This document shows positions 9,599-20,760 of a stretch of DNA of 31,696 bases, in pieces; positions within the stretch are counted from its first letter, which is position 1, and the number at the start of each line of letters is the position of its first letter. Position numbers and translations under genes: made by a program. The notes beneath the pieces were generated by a model, which did no database searches, was not told the origin of the DNA, and worked only from the letters and a program-made list of their open reading frames with translations. This DNA is from Beroe ovata (lineage: Eukaryota; Ctenophora; Nuda; Beroida; Beroidae), in contig CAMPET010000033.1 of NCBI GenBank assembly GCA_946803715.1, positions 412,654 through 444,349 of the forward strand. Reading direction: 5' to 3'.

Positions 9599-12500
9599 TC
9601 ATCTACTGGAAGCAGTATTTTTCTTCCTGCCCCGAATAATCACTCTGTCAAAGCCCTTAGGGGCAGTCATCGGTTCGATAATATGTCCATCCAGCACTGA
9701 TTCCGCTGGTTTTATCATGTTTTTGAAAGCCCTAACGGAATTCCATTGGGGTCCGATGGGTTGCCTCATTTCTCTCTCAAAGACTGACCGAGATTTGTAA
9801 GGGTGGGGCAAGTGTTTGACCTGGGAGAGTATAACTTCAGCAACATGTTAATAAAGCAACCTCGTAACTAGTAGCAACCCTAACGGTTGCTAGGAAAAGC
9901 AACATTTGATAAAGATCACTACGTGACCACTTACTTGGTGCTGCATGAGTTTTCTGTTTTTCTTGGTATTAATGATCACGTGATCTAGTCCGGTGTCTTT
10001 GCGAGGCGCAGTTGGTGCGGCTTTCTTGATGATGCGTTGTCGGGGCTTATCATTGGTCCCGATACCGGCCCAGCAGCCCCAGCCCGGCAGCGTAATGTCC
10101 ATGTCCTGAGGATGGGAAAGTGAGGAATGTGGTGGCAATCCCTATTCCCCAAGGGTTTCGGATGAATTTCCGATTTCAATTTTCACTCATTCGAGCCATT
10201 TTCACACAAACATTTGGGATTCCTTTCTATTGTCCGACGCTAAATCGATTGAGACTTAATTTTGCAGCTATTTTGCTTTGCTGAGTCGTTATTGGATATC
10301 CATACACATAACTATAGACTGTAGTCGATATTATTTACAGTGCTACATTCCACAGTTTTCCTTTGGAGATAGCCCCAAAATTCCTTCGGATTCGTAATCT
10401 ACGGTCAAAAATAGGCCGGATACACATCTTTCCATTTCTTTTAGGTGTAAAACGATTTTTGGCAATTCTGATCCCAAGAGTTTGGGATTGTGTTTCGCTG
10501 ATTTCACTTTCTTGGTCGAGACGGATGAAATCACGAAAAATTATTTGGGGAATTTTCACAAAAATACCATTGACTCCTACCTATTTTTCGACGCTGAATT
10601 GATTGCAAATGGAATTTCGGCGCTATCTTGTTTCCCTGAACCGCTATTTGACACCCAAACTTGACAAACACACACACACACTTGACAAACACACATAACC
10701 CTAACCTTTTCAGTTTCCTCATCCACAATCTTCTCTTTCTCCTCCACGAACTGAGCGACGACATCATCATTAGCAAACGCCATATCCACGAGGGTATCCT
10801 GATCAATATCACTGACTGGGACACGGATTGCTTGCGCAGTGTCCTTAGCAACACCCTCACTCTGGACAGGTTTCTCAGCAGTGTTGCCCTCCTCTGCAGT
10901 GCTGTCTTGCTCTTGTGTGGGCGTTTTTACAGATTCATTTTCCAACGTCCCACTTTTTTCCGTTTCTGCCTCTTCCTCTCCACCTTCGACTTCCTTATCA
11001 GCAAGAGTAACTTCCTTGGAGAGAACGTCTCCCACAGCTAGCCACGGATTGTGGGGATCAACCTGGGAATGATAAGATGAATTGTGAGTTGAGACGAATT
11101 TCAATATTGTTAACTACATGAAATATGATCCAAGATTATATGATCCATTGACATTGTACAATGTGGCTCCACTCTGGATTAAGCAAGAGAAAACCCAATA
11201 TATAAGGTGACATATATCATGGTCAAAATTATAACCTCACCTCGAATTCCTCCTCGTCCACCCCCTTCTGCGCCTCTTCCACATCTCCTCCCCCTTCTCC
11301 CTCTCCCTCCTCCTCCACCGTGTTTCCCTCTGCTGATTGGGCGTCATCATCCTCTTCATCTGACTCGTCTTTCTTCTCCATCAGCTTCTGTCTCAATTGT
11401 CGCTGCTCACTCATGGCTGCTTTCAACTGAAATACACTCACTGATTATTGGTAATTTACTGGATTTGAATAGCTTCTCCATGTAAAATAACTTAACATGA
11501 TTGGACAGAATCTCCAGTCCTCCTTACCCCTGGATCTTTGATGTTCTTGTGGAGAAGATTCTTGTTCCATTTGCCGCCAACTTTGTGCTTCTGACTGATT
11601 CTTTCCAGCGCTCTAAGATAGTCTGCTTTCTCCTGTTCATCGCCTGAACAAAGATTAATCTATGAAAAACAGATTTTCGAATTTACTTTTCCATCAATCT
11701 TGTCAGTTGTCCGATCATGAGATAAGACGAACCTGCAACGGAAGGATCTGCTTTGAGAGCGTCCGCTAGAGACTTTTCTTCTTTCCTTATCCTCTCCTTC
11801 TTCAGCAACTTGTGGTAACTGAGATTTTCCGAGTGAAGAATCAAAAACAGATTTTTATCTATACTTCGGACTCATCATAGGATTTCAATAGGGGTTTATG
11901 TTTTCCTGTACTTACGTTTTGCTCTTAATCTTATTTTTCCTTCTGAACTTCTCTTCTTGGTAGGACAACAGTGCCCTCATTTTGCTGAGTTCTTCCCTTC
12001 TGAACTCAGCCTAAAAACAGCCAGCTGTCAAATTATTACTTGCAACACGACACAAAATTTATGAAACCTTCTGCAAGGAATCGGAAAGAGAATACATGAA
12101 AGAGGGGAGTGCAACGATTCAATGACGTCATCACTAACCTCCTCAGCCTCCAACTCCGCAAGACTTCTCTCCTCCGCCTCGGTGAGCATGTGATCAGGTC
12201 GTTCCAAATACTCCGAATTGGACGACAAAACCTCAAATATCTCCTCCTCTAATTTAGTTGTGGGTTTATGTTTGAGTGCCATGGCAGTTGTATCTTCACG
12301 ACTCTGCTTGGTGGTCTGAGCATGGAATAGTGGATATGACATGTGCTCTGTTTCTCGATTTCGTTTCACGAGCGGAACCCATTTCGTGACTTCCTTCTTG
12401 CTCTTCTCGTAGTTCACTTCTCTTTCTGCCTGTCAATTTGGTATGAAACATAAGTGTAGCTGTTACCATGGAAGCCATGCTGTAACCATGGAAACTCTGA

Positions 12501-13629
12501 TCGAATAGTGGGAGATTTGATTGATGACGTACCTGTTCCCTTTGATGTCGGGGCAGAGGTTCATCGAATGTGGCTTTGCTTTCACTGCTATCCTGTAACA
12601 GAGGATTGATAAGCAAGATGGAAACTGGTATCTATTGATTGTGGAGCAGTGATGCTATCTGCAGCGATCAGAATCGAATCGTAGAACATGTCTATGACAT
12701 CAGTTACAATTCCCTTACCAGCATTCTCTTAACTGCACCAACTCCTTCGCTCTTGCCCGCACTATTGATCAGGTCTGATATCGTGATGGCTCCTGAAAAA
12801 TTCGGGTTACATGTTACAATCATTTCGGGATGTCCAGTGCCAAAAATGGACAGTTCAATTCAACCTTCTATTTCCTTTTCTGAAGGCTCAACAGGAAGTG
12901 TCTTCTCTTTCAGTTTCCTCTTGCTTTCCTCCACCCCGAGACTTTTCAACAGTTTACTGTGCTCCTTTTCATCGACTGTCTCCTCTTCAGCCAAGTCTTC
13001 TTCCTGATGGTTGAGACGTCTCATGATGGAATTCGTGTCTTCAACTGCGCGCGTTTTGTGGCGCCACTCACGCGCGCGCTCAAACTGTTCTTTTTGAATG
13101 ATGAAAAGATGTGGGATCCACTAAAATGTCTTCGCGTCCCACGGAAATTTTTCAAAAACAGTAGAATATGTGGCACAACTTGTAGGTGCATCACGATGGT
13201 TCATTTATGTCAGTGATTGAGGGGAAACAGGTGAATATATACCTCTGAACCCACATTTTCATTTGGGACAAGGTCAGGAATCACCTCTTCCGATTCAATC
13301 TGTTCTCGTAATGCCGAAATCATTCCGTCTACACTGACCCTGCGAAATAGGACATGAAATTGAGTGTATATTCAAAAACCTAACTAGGAAACAGCCAGTT
13401 CCATGAAACAAAGGAATTTATTATCCTAATACAGCTAAACGTACGGTTCTTCGGGTTCTGAGAATTTGACTGCCTTTTTCTTCTTCTTGAGTAAAGTTTC
13501 AGTACTCTCACCAGACTTGAGAATCTTCTTCTTAGATTTCTTTTTCACTTTTCCGCCATCTTTGGTCACATTCTCTGTCGATTTCTTCACCTTTATTCGC
13601 TTATTCGCTGTTACAGTTGCTGTGACCAT
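9599..13629 (-). CDS. UTP14: UTP14 homologue, small-subunit processome (13 exons)
   Basis: Exons, 5' to 3': 13445-13629, 13243-13339, 12865-13003, 12719-12792, 12533-12592, 12139-12429, 11916-12010, 11733-11818, 11528-11643, 11241-11426, 10706-11062, 9935-10105, 9599-9820. They give 2079 nt (692 aa; human about 771) and every phase matches. Family marks include PLPRHQREQ then AEREVNYEKSKKEVTKWVP, YPLFHAQT, MRALLSYQEEKFRRKNKIKSK, YHKLLKK, DPHNPWL, AFANDDVVAQFVEEK, ITLPGWGCWAGIG, PRKDTGLDHVIINTKKN and LPHPYKSRSVFEREMRQPIG. It belongs to the nucleolar U3 snoRNP processome, where UTP14 activates the helicase DHX37/Dhr1 for 18S rRNA maturation. The first exon (Lys-rich, MVTATVTANKR) is supported by open frame and phase only, so an internal start is possible. 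Confidence 0.93.
10190..10645. repeat. Diverged direct repeat inside UTP14 intron 11
   Basis: The 600-bp intron 10106-10705, the longest in this gene, holds two imperfect direct copies of an approximately 85-bp segment at about 10199-10285 and 10553-10640. Shared landmarks are TTTTCACA near the start, then CGACGCTRAATYGATTG, then GCTATYTTG. The 10.3-10.6 kb stretch is open on both strands for 60-109 codons but codes for nothing recognised. It is probably a degenerate transposon or intron duplication. Confidence 0.5.
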
Positions 13630-14035
13630 TATGCACTACCTAAAAAGAAGAATTAAATGTAATGATAACCAGACATATTGACTCTGAGAAAGTATATTCT
13701 TCATCAAAATTTGGTGGCTACTAACCAAAGACACATGGCAAATAGTGATTATAACCAACGATATTTGAAATTTATCTCCATACTTTAGTTGTAACATATT
13801 CGCTAACGTAGAATGCTATGTTTGCTATGAATCAAGATGATATTTGTGAGCGAATAAACTCATAATAAGTCCTTCGACCTTTGATGCTGATAGAAATTGT
13901 TAAAAATAGAGTTAAAAGGTTCAAATAGAACTCAAATATAAACTATAGTCAGTCACCACCATAACCAATGAATTTGACCACGGTGTCACGAAGGATTACT
14001 GAAGATAGGGTGCCTGCTGAACTAAATTTTCAATC
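13630..14035. other. Intergenic between UTP14 and ZCCHC8
   Basis: AT-rich spacer that must contain the UTP14 promoter and the ZCCHC8 3' end. No further gene, RNA gene or clear repeat was recognised. Confidence 0.4.
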
Positions 14036-16510
14036 CTACTTCTTGCCTCGTCTCGAAGCTGATCTAGTCCTAGCTGTTTTAGTTGTCGGTGTTTCAGCTT
14101 TCTTTCTACTTCTCAAAATACACTGCAGTTTGGTGAAGTTTCCAGCTCGCTCGTCCAGTGGGCCATAATCCTCGCTCTGATCAAACTTTATCCCTATCTT
14201 GTTAGTTTCACTGACTACAGACCTGTTCAGTGAGGTTTCTGTGGCCACACTCTCCGACATAACTTCAGCAGCGGCTTCACTGCTGGCGGCTAGTTTGGCG
14301 GCTGGGAGCGGCGTTGAGGTGGCAGCTGGAGGATCCTCCACAGGTGAGACAGATGCTGGGGAAGATGGCTCAGGAGGAACAGCCTGGTCGTCTGTGTTGG
14401 AGATTTCGGCAGGGTTAGGAGGAGGGTCACTTCCCTCTGCGCTAGGTGGGTCAGTGGGTGGATCATCGCACCCAGGTGGGGAGGGAGGCGGGGAGGGATC
14501 ACGAGGAGGATCTGATGCTGGAGGAGGTGGCGGTGGGTTGGTCTCTCGTCTCAGTAGAGCACCTAATAGGGGCGGGTTGGTGAGGAATCAGGCAGGGAAT
14601 AATTGAGAGTGCTATGTGAAATTCTGTGCTAAATTCTAGATTTCATAGCACTGTGTAATTTGACTCGGAGTTCGAACTGATTGAAACACGTGACACGTAC
14701 CGTCATCAGACACGTCCATATCGTCCTCCTCGTCCGCTCCTCCTAAAGGATGAGACAGTTTGCGGCGCTTGTTCTCCTGCTTGGTCGGTCGCTTGTCGCT
14801 GAGGGTGGGCGTGGCCGCGCTGTACGGCATGTTCCGTGACCGGTGCTCGTCGACGGTGTCAGCGGAGGGCGGCGCTGTGTACCCAGGGTAGTCTATCACT
14901 ACTGGGAGGGGCGTGTCCACCACTTCGCCGTCCTCCTGGTCTGAGGATTTGGGATATGAGGGAACTGACACATCATGGGATGAAATACCCGGAGAGAGAA
15001 CATTGAGCAATACTTTATCCTAACCAAAATTGGTCAAAATTAGACTAATTTTGGTTTTTGACTCAAAAAATGGAATCTTTGTATTCTGACATGAATAATG
15101 TGCCCAACCCGTCTTCGGCGAGCGACCTACCAGTTTTCGGGGTGTAGTAGAACTGCATGCCCTGGTCGTTTGAGAGTGGGGGATCGAGGGAGTAACCGGG
15201 AGGGTAGCCATTACTCCGCATTCTGTAGATGTAGGATGGTAGTTCGTGGTTCTCAATCCCCAGAGCCAGGCGGAGACTTTCTGATATTTTACCAGGCTGA
15301 AATTCCTTGTACCTGCAGAAAAACAACTCGGGGTAACTTTGGGCACATGGGCATATATCCCGAAAACATGATACTTACAACTTTGTCAGAGTTTGTGAGC
15401 ATAGTGAGTATTTTGTCTACCTGGCCTCTATCTCTTTCACAACTCTCACGTGATATCTGTCGTTACTTCCCCCACCTCCCCTGCTATCCTTGAACTGTTT
15501 CAGTGCTTCCTGGATTTTCCGCTTGTCGTGGGGCTCCTTGCACTCCGCTAGTCTGTGAGGTCCACCACAGTTGAAACACTCAGGACCTGCGTGCCTGATG
15601 AAATAGGGGAAGTGAACAAGCAGAGTCTAACGAAAATTCATTACCTCTCTCTCATTGTTGCTCATGCTCTCCATGGTCTCTAAAATTCATCCACACTACA
15701 AAATTGCTCGTTTTCCTTACATATTTTCCTTTGGTAGTTTTGCTCCAAACACGTCCAGCTTATCCTCCTGATCGTCTAGGGCAGTATCGAATGTGTTGGT
15801 GAAGAGGGGGACGTGATCCCCAAACTGAACTGGTGCTGCTGTTCCCCAGGAGTGTCCAACTGAGTCAATCATGTACTTGGGCAGGTAGAGAACGTGGCCT
15901 TGCGGAATTCCATCTCCATCCTCCACATCATCTCTGAAATTTAAAAAACGGTATTATAATTTGAAGTTTGGAATAGGCTTAAACCTCAGGATACCGGAAC
16001 CTGTAGCATTCAAACATCATGCAGTGTGAATGATAAATCCATGAGCTACTCAGTCACCTCTGTTCTGAGAGGAGTGTGTATAGCTCAGCCTCAAATCTGG
16101 CCCTGCATTCCAGTGACAGTGAACCTTTGAAGAAGTCAACTTCGGCTATTGGTGTTTCGCATGGAAAAAGATGACTGAATCTCTCAATAAGGCGAATGTG
16201 TGCTTTCAACCTCTTGTTTTCTTCTTGCAATGCTAAAATCTCGCTTCTGTCCAAATCTTCTATTATCCTGATTGTTTATTAAGTGAACACTGAACAGGCA
16301 GTATCAACATGCTACAATGTTACAGTTTGTATTTACTGCAGTTGAAAGTTGCACCCACAGAATCACAACACAGGACAACAGTACGAATTTCAAGATGATG
16401 TGGACTAAGAAGAAAGCATACCCATTTTCGGAGCTGAAGCCATTTTCCTCCTCTTCATTTGCGTTCTTAAATGCAGAGAAGAGATCTGTGCTACCAAACG
16501 CCTCTGACAT
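14036..16510 (-). CDS. ZCCHC8: ZCCHC8 homologue, NEXT complex scaffold (7 exons)
   Basis: Exons, 5' to 3': 16422-16510, 16058-16267, 15721-15933, 15421-15594, 15131-15312, 14701-15012, 14036-14562; 568 aa with consistent phases. Order of parts: acidic N-terminus, a coiled coil (ILALQEENKRLKAHIRLIER), a conserved segment (VLYLPKYMIDSVGHSWG), a CCHC zinc knuckle (CFNCGGPHRLAEC), then a PSP domain (RYHVREIEARYKEFQPGKIS ... LPSYIYRMRSNGYPPGY) and a Pro/Ser-rich tail. ZCCHC8 joins the helicase MTR4 and RBM7 in the nuclear exosome targeting complex. The 15012 acceptor (AAAG) is weak but is the only one keeping phase. The knuckle and PSP combination makes the identification firm. Confidence 0.92.
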
Positions 16511-16889
16511 TCCCCTTTCTTTTTTCTCAGGATTGCTGACTCATCTTCATTCTAATGATCATGAGACTCAAGGGTTCAGAAGGGTTTAGCAAAGCTCATC
16601 ACCAATTTCAACATTTGAACTTGAGACCAGAGAGATTGTGAATAACCAGAGATTAATTATGTATAACACAGATATAAAACTTAATCATTAACATTAACAA
16701 AATATAAACATTAATTTGAAAAAATAGCAATGATTTGAAAGTCTCATGGAATCAATGATATCTTATGGGCAAGTTGCATATTTTGTCATTTGAAGCAATA
16801 TGACCATTGATGATTAAAAACAAAGGTCAAAGATTATTTCTGAATATGTCTGATACTCTATACATAGATCATGAGATTGATATAAGTCT
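16511..16889. other. Intergenic between ZCCHC8 and TXNDC17
   Basis: AT-rich spacer of about 380 bp with the ZCCHC8 promoter side and TXNDC17 3' side. Nothing else was recognised. Confidence 0.4.
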
Positions 16890-17452
16890 TTAGTCTTCTT
16901 CAAACACCATCTCAACCATTGCTGGATTAGAACACTGCTTATCCTCTAACCGTTTTTGCTAGGACATTTGATTTTCAATAAATTCTCAGGTATTAAGAAA
17001 CAACTCAAATTAAGCATAGCTGAAGAATCATGGCATACTTACAGTTCCAACTTTAATTAGGGTTGGTACAGACTTCAGTTGCAGCATATCAGATTTTCTG
17101 AATGTATTTTCTGGATTTTTCCATGTGGGCCTGTCTCCGACAAGAACAGTGATAAGGCAAGAGCATTCAGGTGCATTCAAGAGAGCTGCATCAATGATGG
17201 GATCAGCTGAAATGTAGATTAGATGAACATCTAGGTATGTTACCACCTTATCACAATTCAAATCAGTGGAGTTATATTCTGAGAGGTATGATCATTACCC
17301 TTTACACAATCAGGACACCAGCTATTTCCACTTTCGTCTGGGGAACCAGTGAAGAGTGCAAAAAGATGCAAGGTAGAATCTTTATACTGCTCCACAGCCT
17401 TGAGGTACTCTGTAAACCCGCTAACTTGAACCCTCTTAACAATGTTTGCCAT
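16890..17452 (-). CDS. TXNDC17: TXNDC17/TRP14-like thioredoxin (3 exons)
   Basis: Exons 17299-17452, 17043-17206 and 16890-16958 join in phase to 128 aa (human 123). The active site WCPDC sits in SWCPDCVKA, the exact motif of this thioredoxin subfamily, which reduces disulfides and cystine and damps TNF signalling but does not act like classical thioredoxin (WCGPC). Other family marks: VSGFTEYLKAVEQ, ALFTGSPDESG, VGDRPTWKNPENTFRK, and the cis-Pro segment SVPTLIKVGT. The C-terminus ends MVEMVFEED, as in vertebrates. It is a single complete cytosolic domain with no signal peptide. Confidence 0.95.
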
Positions 17453-18613
17453 GCTCTGGTTGTGATTAGTAAATTACAATATGGATCCATCATTACAGTA
17501 TGGGTCCATCATTAATAATCTTTCTGAGAAAATTTATCATGTAAATAAGACATACATATAGTTAGTCCTTAGCGGGTGGCCCTCTTAACAGATTTTAGAT
17601 TCGACTTGGTGCTAGCCCTCAGCACAAACTTGAAGCTCCACATATCTAGGTATGAAATGATATTTTGGCAATGTGCTGTAAAAATTTATAATTGAATTGA
17701 ATTGAATTGAAATCTGTTGGAAAGCTTGTGGATGCTTTTCCTGAACAGCAATCGAGAAATTCACTGTATATTTCATGAAAAGATACTTCATGAAAGAGGG
17801 GTATGGTGGGCCAAACCCCTCCGTTCTCTCTTGCCACCTGCTGATACTGAGATCCAAATCACAGTTGACAGGAGAGGGCCTTGCATCAGTAGGGTAACCA
17901 CTGATGACTCACAGTTTAGATTCTTCCCTCTCTTATGCCAATCATTGGATTAGAAAATCGATATCCAGTATTTTGCTATGTTTGCAGAATGCAGTATACC
18001 CATACACCTCTATAGATAAGACTTTGGATTGAATATGAATATATAATATTGAGCTATGAATAACATCAGCTGTAAATATGAATTATATCGATTATCAAGC
18101 AATAATGACAAATTTTGTTTTGTTAAGCCACAGAATCTATATCTATAATTGGTGATGCATCAATGCAAAGGATAACGAGAAATGGACGTGCGCGCCACGC
18201 TTGCATTTGTGTGCGCAAACGCGCTTTAATTTCGATACTGGATACAAATCAAAGTTATAAATTGAAGAATATTTGTGCCCACATTGCGCAGTGCGCGTGA
18301 TGCATGATCATCGAAATACTTGGCGCGCAATGTGCGTACAAAATTCCTTTATCTATCGTCGGCGCCGCGCGCAATCAGTAGTTATTTATATTTGGTTAAT
18401 CCGGAATTCCGGCAGCAAAGGTAACCTTAAAGAGTTACCTTACAACTAGAAAATATCAGTGATTTGAACAATATCAAAGAATTCTCAATACATGATTTCA
18501 TGAATGATTTGTCAGGCCTTCAATTCGATAATGAATGATTTGAATATCAAAGAATAGGGCCAAAATCAATTTCTATAACCTAATATTTTGAAATATGTGA
18601 TAAACAGAAATTA
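17453..18613. other. Bidirectional intergenic region between TXNDC17 and BARD1
   Basis: About 1.16 kb between divergent genes. It contains a short (ATTGA)n run at about 17690-17713 and, from about 18185 to 18380, AT-rich DNA broken by short CG-alternating blocks (GCGCGCC, GGCGCCGCGCGC). Similar CG-alternating blocks recur in the repeats near 20.3, 20.8, 23.9 and 26.3 kb. No protein family was recognised in the short open frames at 17612-17953. Confidence 0.4.
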
Positions 18614-18969
18614 TTGAGGATATTTAAGAGTCCTGTAGAACAACGAAAGTCATGTATGCTAATACCAAATGATTCTTCTACAGGAGAATTACTCATGAAT
18701 GAATCCAGCATTGGTAACAGGTGGTCAAAGACAGCATCATCTATTCAATCATTACTTGATTCCTTGAGATGTCCACTTTGCTCAGAGTTAATGAAAGAAC
18801 CATCTGGTGCTGGTCGTTGTGCTCACATGTATTGCTACAATTGCATCCTTCATCATTGTTCAGGTAAGTAGTAGCATATACTACTGAGTAAGACTAAGCT
18901 GTATTGAGAAACAGCCAATTACATCAGCTCATCGTTTCAGATTCCAGAGAATCACTGTGTCCTGATTGC
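18614..18969 (+). CDS. BARD1: BARD1 homologue, N-terminal RING part (partial)
   Basis: Exon 1 ends at 18863 (TTCAG then GTAAGT); exon 2 begins at 18941 after TTTCAG and is cut by the N at 18970. Joined in phase, they complete a C3HC4 RING: CPLC, GRCAHMYC, YNC and CPDC, preceded by a helix SIQSLLDSLR matching the RING-flanking helix that pairs BARD1 with BRCA1. The heterodimer is a nuclear ubiquitin ligase for histone H2A in homologous recombination. ATGs at 18614, 18656 and 18695 are all possible starts; the first was used for extent only. The RING alone would not identify the gene, but the BRCT pair at 22297-22854 on the same strand does. Confidence 0.78.
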
Positions 18970-18970
18970 N
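18970..18970. other. Single N, probable assembly join
   Basis: An N falls right after the last RING cysteine codon, and the following base starts unrelated LINE-like sequence. Best read as a join of unknown length. Confidence 0.75.
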
Positions 18971-19735
18971 CTGTACTTCCTGTCAGCAATGGTATCATTG
19001 TAATTGCATTGGTCTTTCTGGGCTTCCAAAAAGCAGTGTTGACCAGCTAATTGGCTGGAAATGTTATCATTGCTTTGCACCAAAATTCACACCTCAAACA
19101 TCTGACAACAAGGTTGATTTCCGTGCTATTATTAAAGAAGAAATTGAGACCGTGTGTTCAACCACTATAAAAGACTTGGTTACAACTGCTGTTTTTGATG
19201 CTACACAGGGTCTTGTTCAACAAGTGGCAAAGAAAACAAATGAATCTGTAAAAACATTTGCTGAAGTCACTGTTGGCAGGTCTCAAGATGTTCAAAAGAA
19301 GATTATTGAAGATGTTAAGAATGCCACAGCTTCAACTGTTGTTATTGGTGAAGTCTGTAGAAAAATCGACAGTGACCAAGTGGAAAGAGAGAAGAGGAAG
19401 TGCAATGTCGTTATCCCAAAGGTCCCTGAACCTAGCAGCAAACTGTCCATGAAGGAGAAAAGAGACCATGATATCAAGTATCTATGTGAAAACTTTGATA
19501 TGGATGCTAGGGATATCAGAACATGTTTCAGGACTGGGTCAGTAATCAAAAGTGGTGATGGCTCTTCTTCACCTAGACTGCTTGTTGTTGTGATGAAGGA
19601 TGAAGATACAGCCCAGTACTGGCATGATTATGGCAGGGGCTACCACGTTCCAGGCACAGATTACTGGATCAATGCTGATCTCTGTAGAACTGACAGGCAT
19701 ACGCATTTTTTAATGCGACAGGAGCGCAGAAATCG
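18971..19735 (+). mobile_element. Non-LTR retrotransposon ORF1 fragment with partial PHD finger
   Basis: An open frame of about 255 residues runs N to N, so both ends are missing. It begins inside a PHD-type zinc finger (CTSCQQWYHCNC ... GWKCYHCF), followed by a predicted coiled coil (EEIETVC ... VQKKIIEDVK), a Lys/Arg patch (EREKRKCNVVIPKVPEP) and a C-terminal part ending WINADLCRTDRHTH. That last part matches the typical ORF1p ending of CR1/L2-like LINEs (short strand, then (I/Y)-x-x-DL-x-x-x-(E/D)R). ORF1 proteins are nucleic-acid chaperones for retrotransposition. The family assignment rests on pattern, not on a search. It lies on the same strand as the RT fragment further right, but contiguity with it is unproven. 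Confidence 0.7.
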
Positions 19736-19736
19736 N
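19736..19736. other. Single N, probable assembly join
   Basis: An N ends the ORF1-like frame; a stop follows immediately in unrelated AT-rich DNA. Confidence 0.75.
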
Positions 19737-19936
19737 TGATATGAACATTGAACGTGCTTCAATCGAGGTTACATAATATTTGTTAAAAGCCGCAATTGAA
19801 CCAAAGGATTTCAGATTGTCTCAGCATTGCCACGGTGAAGTCATTTTGCTTTCAGTACTTGAATTGAATGTATAATGCACAATGTGTTATGTGGTTTTGC
19901 TAATACATGTTTGGACTTTACGTATGTCGCCATCAC

Positions 19937-20049
19937 TTTTTCTCGTAGAAAATGGAAAAGTGTTAGTCCTTATGAGTGATTAGCGCGCGACCAAATCGGT
20001 CGCGCGCCTAATTAGTCCTAATACCTGTGCCCCTTTCTACGACTTTTCA
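19937..20049. repeat. Foldback element with CG-rich hairpin core
   Basis: Imperfect palindrome of about 113 bp. The outer arms share TCGTAGAAA and its complement (TTTCTACGA) plus a TTAGTCC/GGACTAA pair. The core is a perfect 10-bp stem, GCGCGCGACC at 19983-19992 and GGTCGCGCGC at 19998-20007, with a 5-base loop. The right arm overlaps the start of the 54-bp direct repeat at 20034. Confidence 0.7.
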
Positions 20050-20090
20050 GTTCACTGAGTAGAATAGGGGCGCGCAACGTGTGCACACCC

Positions 20091-20219
20091 CAACCCTAAC
20101 CTAACCCTAACCTAACCCTAACCATAGTACCCTAACCCTTACCCTAACCCTAACCCTAACCCTAACCCTGACCCTAACCCTAACCCTAGCCGTTAAGGTT
20201 AGGGTTAAAGTTAGGTTAG
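20091..20219. repeat. Telomere-like CCCTAA array 1
   Basis: About 100 bp of CCCTAA and CCTAA units with occasional variants (CCCTGA, CATAGTAC), then about 28 bp of the opposite polarity (TTAGGGTTAAAGTTAGG) from 20192. The head-to-head switch of strand polarity shows it is internal, not a chromosome end. Confidence 0.9.
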
Positions 20220-20760
20220 CATAAAAGCTGGCAGGCGCGTCGCAAGAACCGTCGTGCGCGGATTCAAACGAGGCAGAATAGCAGCTGGGTTTCAATATTT
20301 TATCTGACCCTGCTTCTTGCGCGCGGCGCGCGCTTTCATGATCGCGCTTTCGACAAAATTAAAATTTAAAGCGCGATAAAAGCATCATGAATTATTTATT
20401 CTTATATATTACATTCAATAAAAAATAGAAAATCTTGGACATATGCATTAATAATTGGCTCGTGCTATTCTGCCTCGTTTGAATCCGCGCACGACGGTAC
20501 TTGCGACGCGCCTGCCAGCTTTTATGCTAACCTAACCCTAACCCTAACCTAACCCTAACCTAACCCTAACCTAACCCTAACCTAACCCTAACGGCCATAG
20601 TACCCTAACCAGTAACCCTAACCCTAACCCTAACCCGGCCCTAACCCTAACCCTAACCCTAACCGTTAAGGTTAGGGTTAAAGTTAGGTTAGCATAAAGG
20701 CTGGCAGGCGCGTCGCAAGTACCGTCGTGCGCGGATTCAAACGAGGCAGAATAGCAGCTG
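20211..20760. repeat. Three copies (+,-,+) of a ~70-bp module adjoining the telomere-like arrays
   Basis: Module copies lie at about 20211-20286 (+), 20462-20537 (-) and 20682-20760 (+). All share TTAGGTTAGCATAAA, CTGGCAGGCGCGTCGCAAG and GATTCAAACGAGGCAGAATA with one or two mismatches; the second and third copies agree at a T where the first has A. Copies 1 and 2 form a large inverted repeat around an AT-rich loop, and copies 2 and 3 form a second one around array 2. Each copy directly abuts telomere-like sequence, so module and array travel together. Confidence 0.85.
20527..20692. repeat. Telomere-like CCCTAA array 2
   Basis: About 138 bp of CCTAACCCTAA units with the same interruptions as array 1 (CATAGTACCCTAACC), ending in the same opposite-polarity segment GTTAAGGTTAGGGTTAAAG. 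The shared interruptions show arrays 1 and 2 are copies of each other. Confidence 0.9.

Noticed and set aside
17612-17953. Short frames of 60-80 codons between TXNDC17 and BARD1
   Set aside because: No homology, no splice support, and they overlap a simple ATTGA repeat.
18941-19735. RING finger running directly into a PHD finger as one gene
   Set aside because: The N at 18970 separates them. The PHD side continues into an ORF1-like retrotransposon protein, and BARD1 has no PHD finger.
20091-20692. A true telomere end
   Set aside because: Arrays are about 100-140 bp, change polarity internally, and are flanked on both sides by other sequence.
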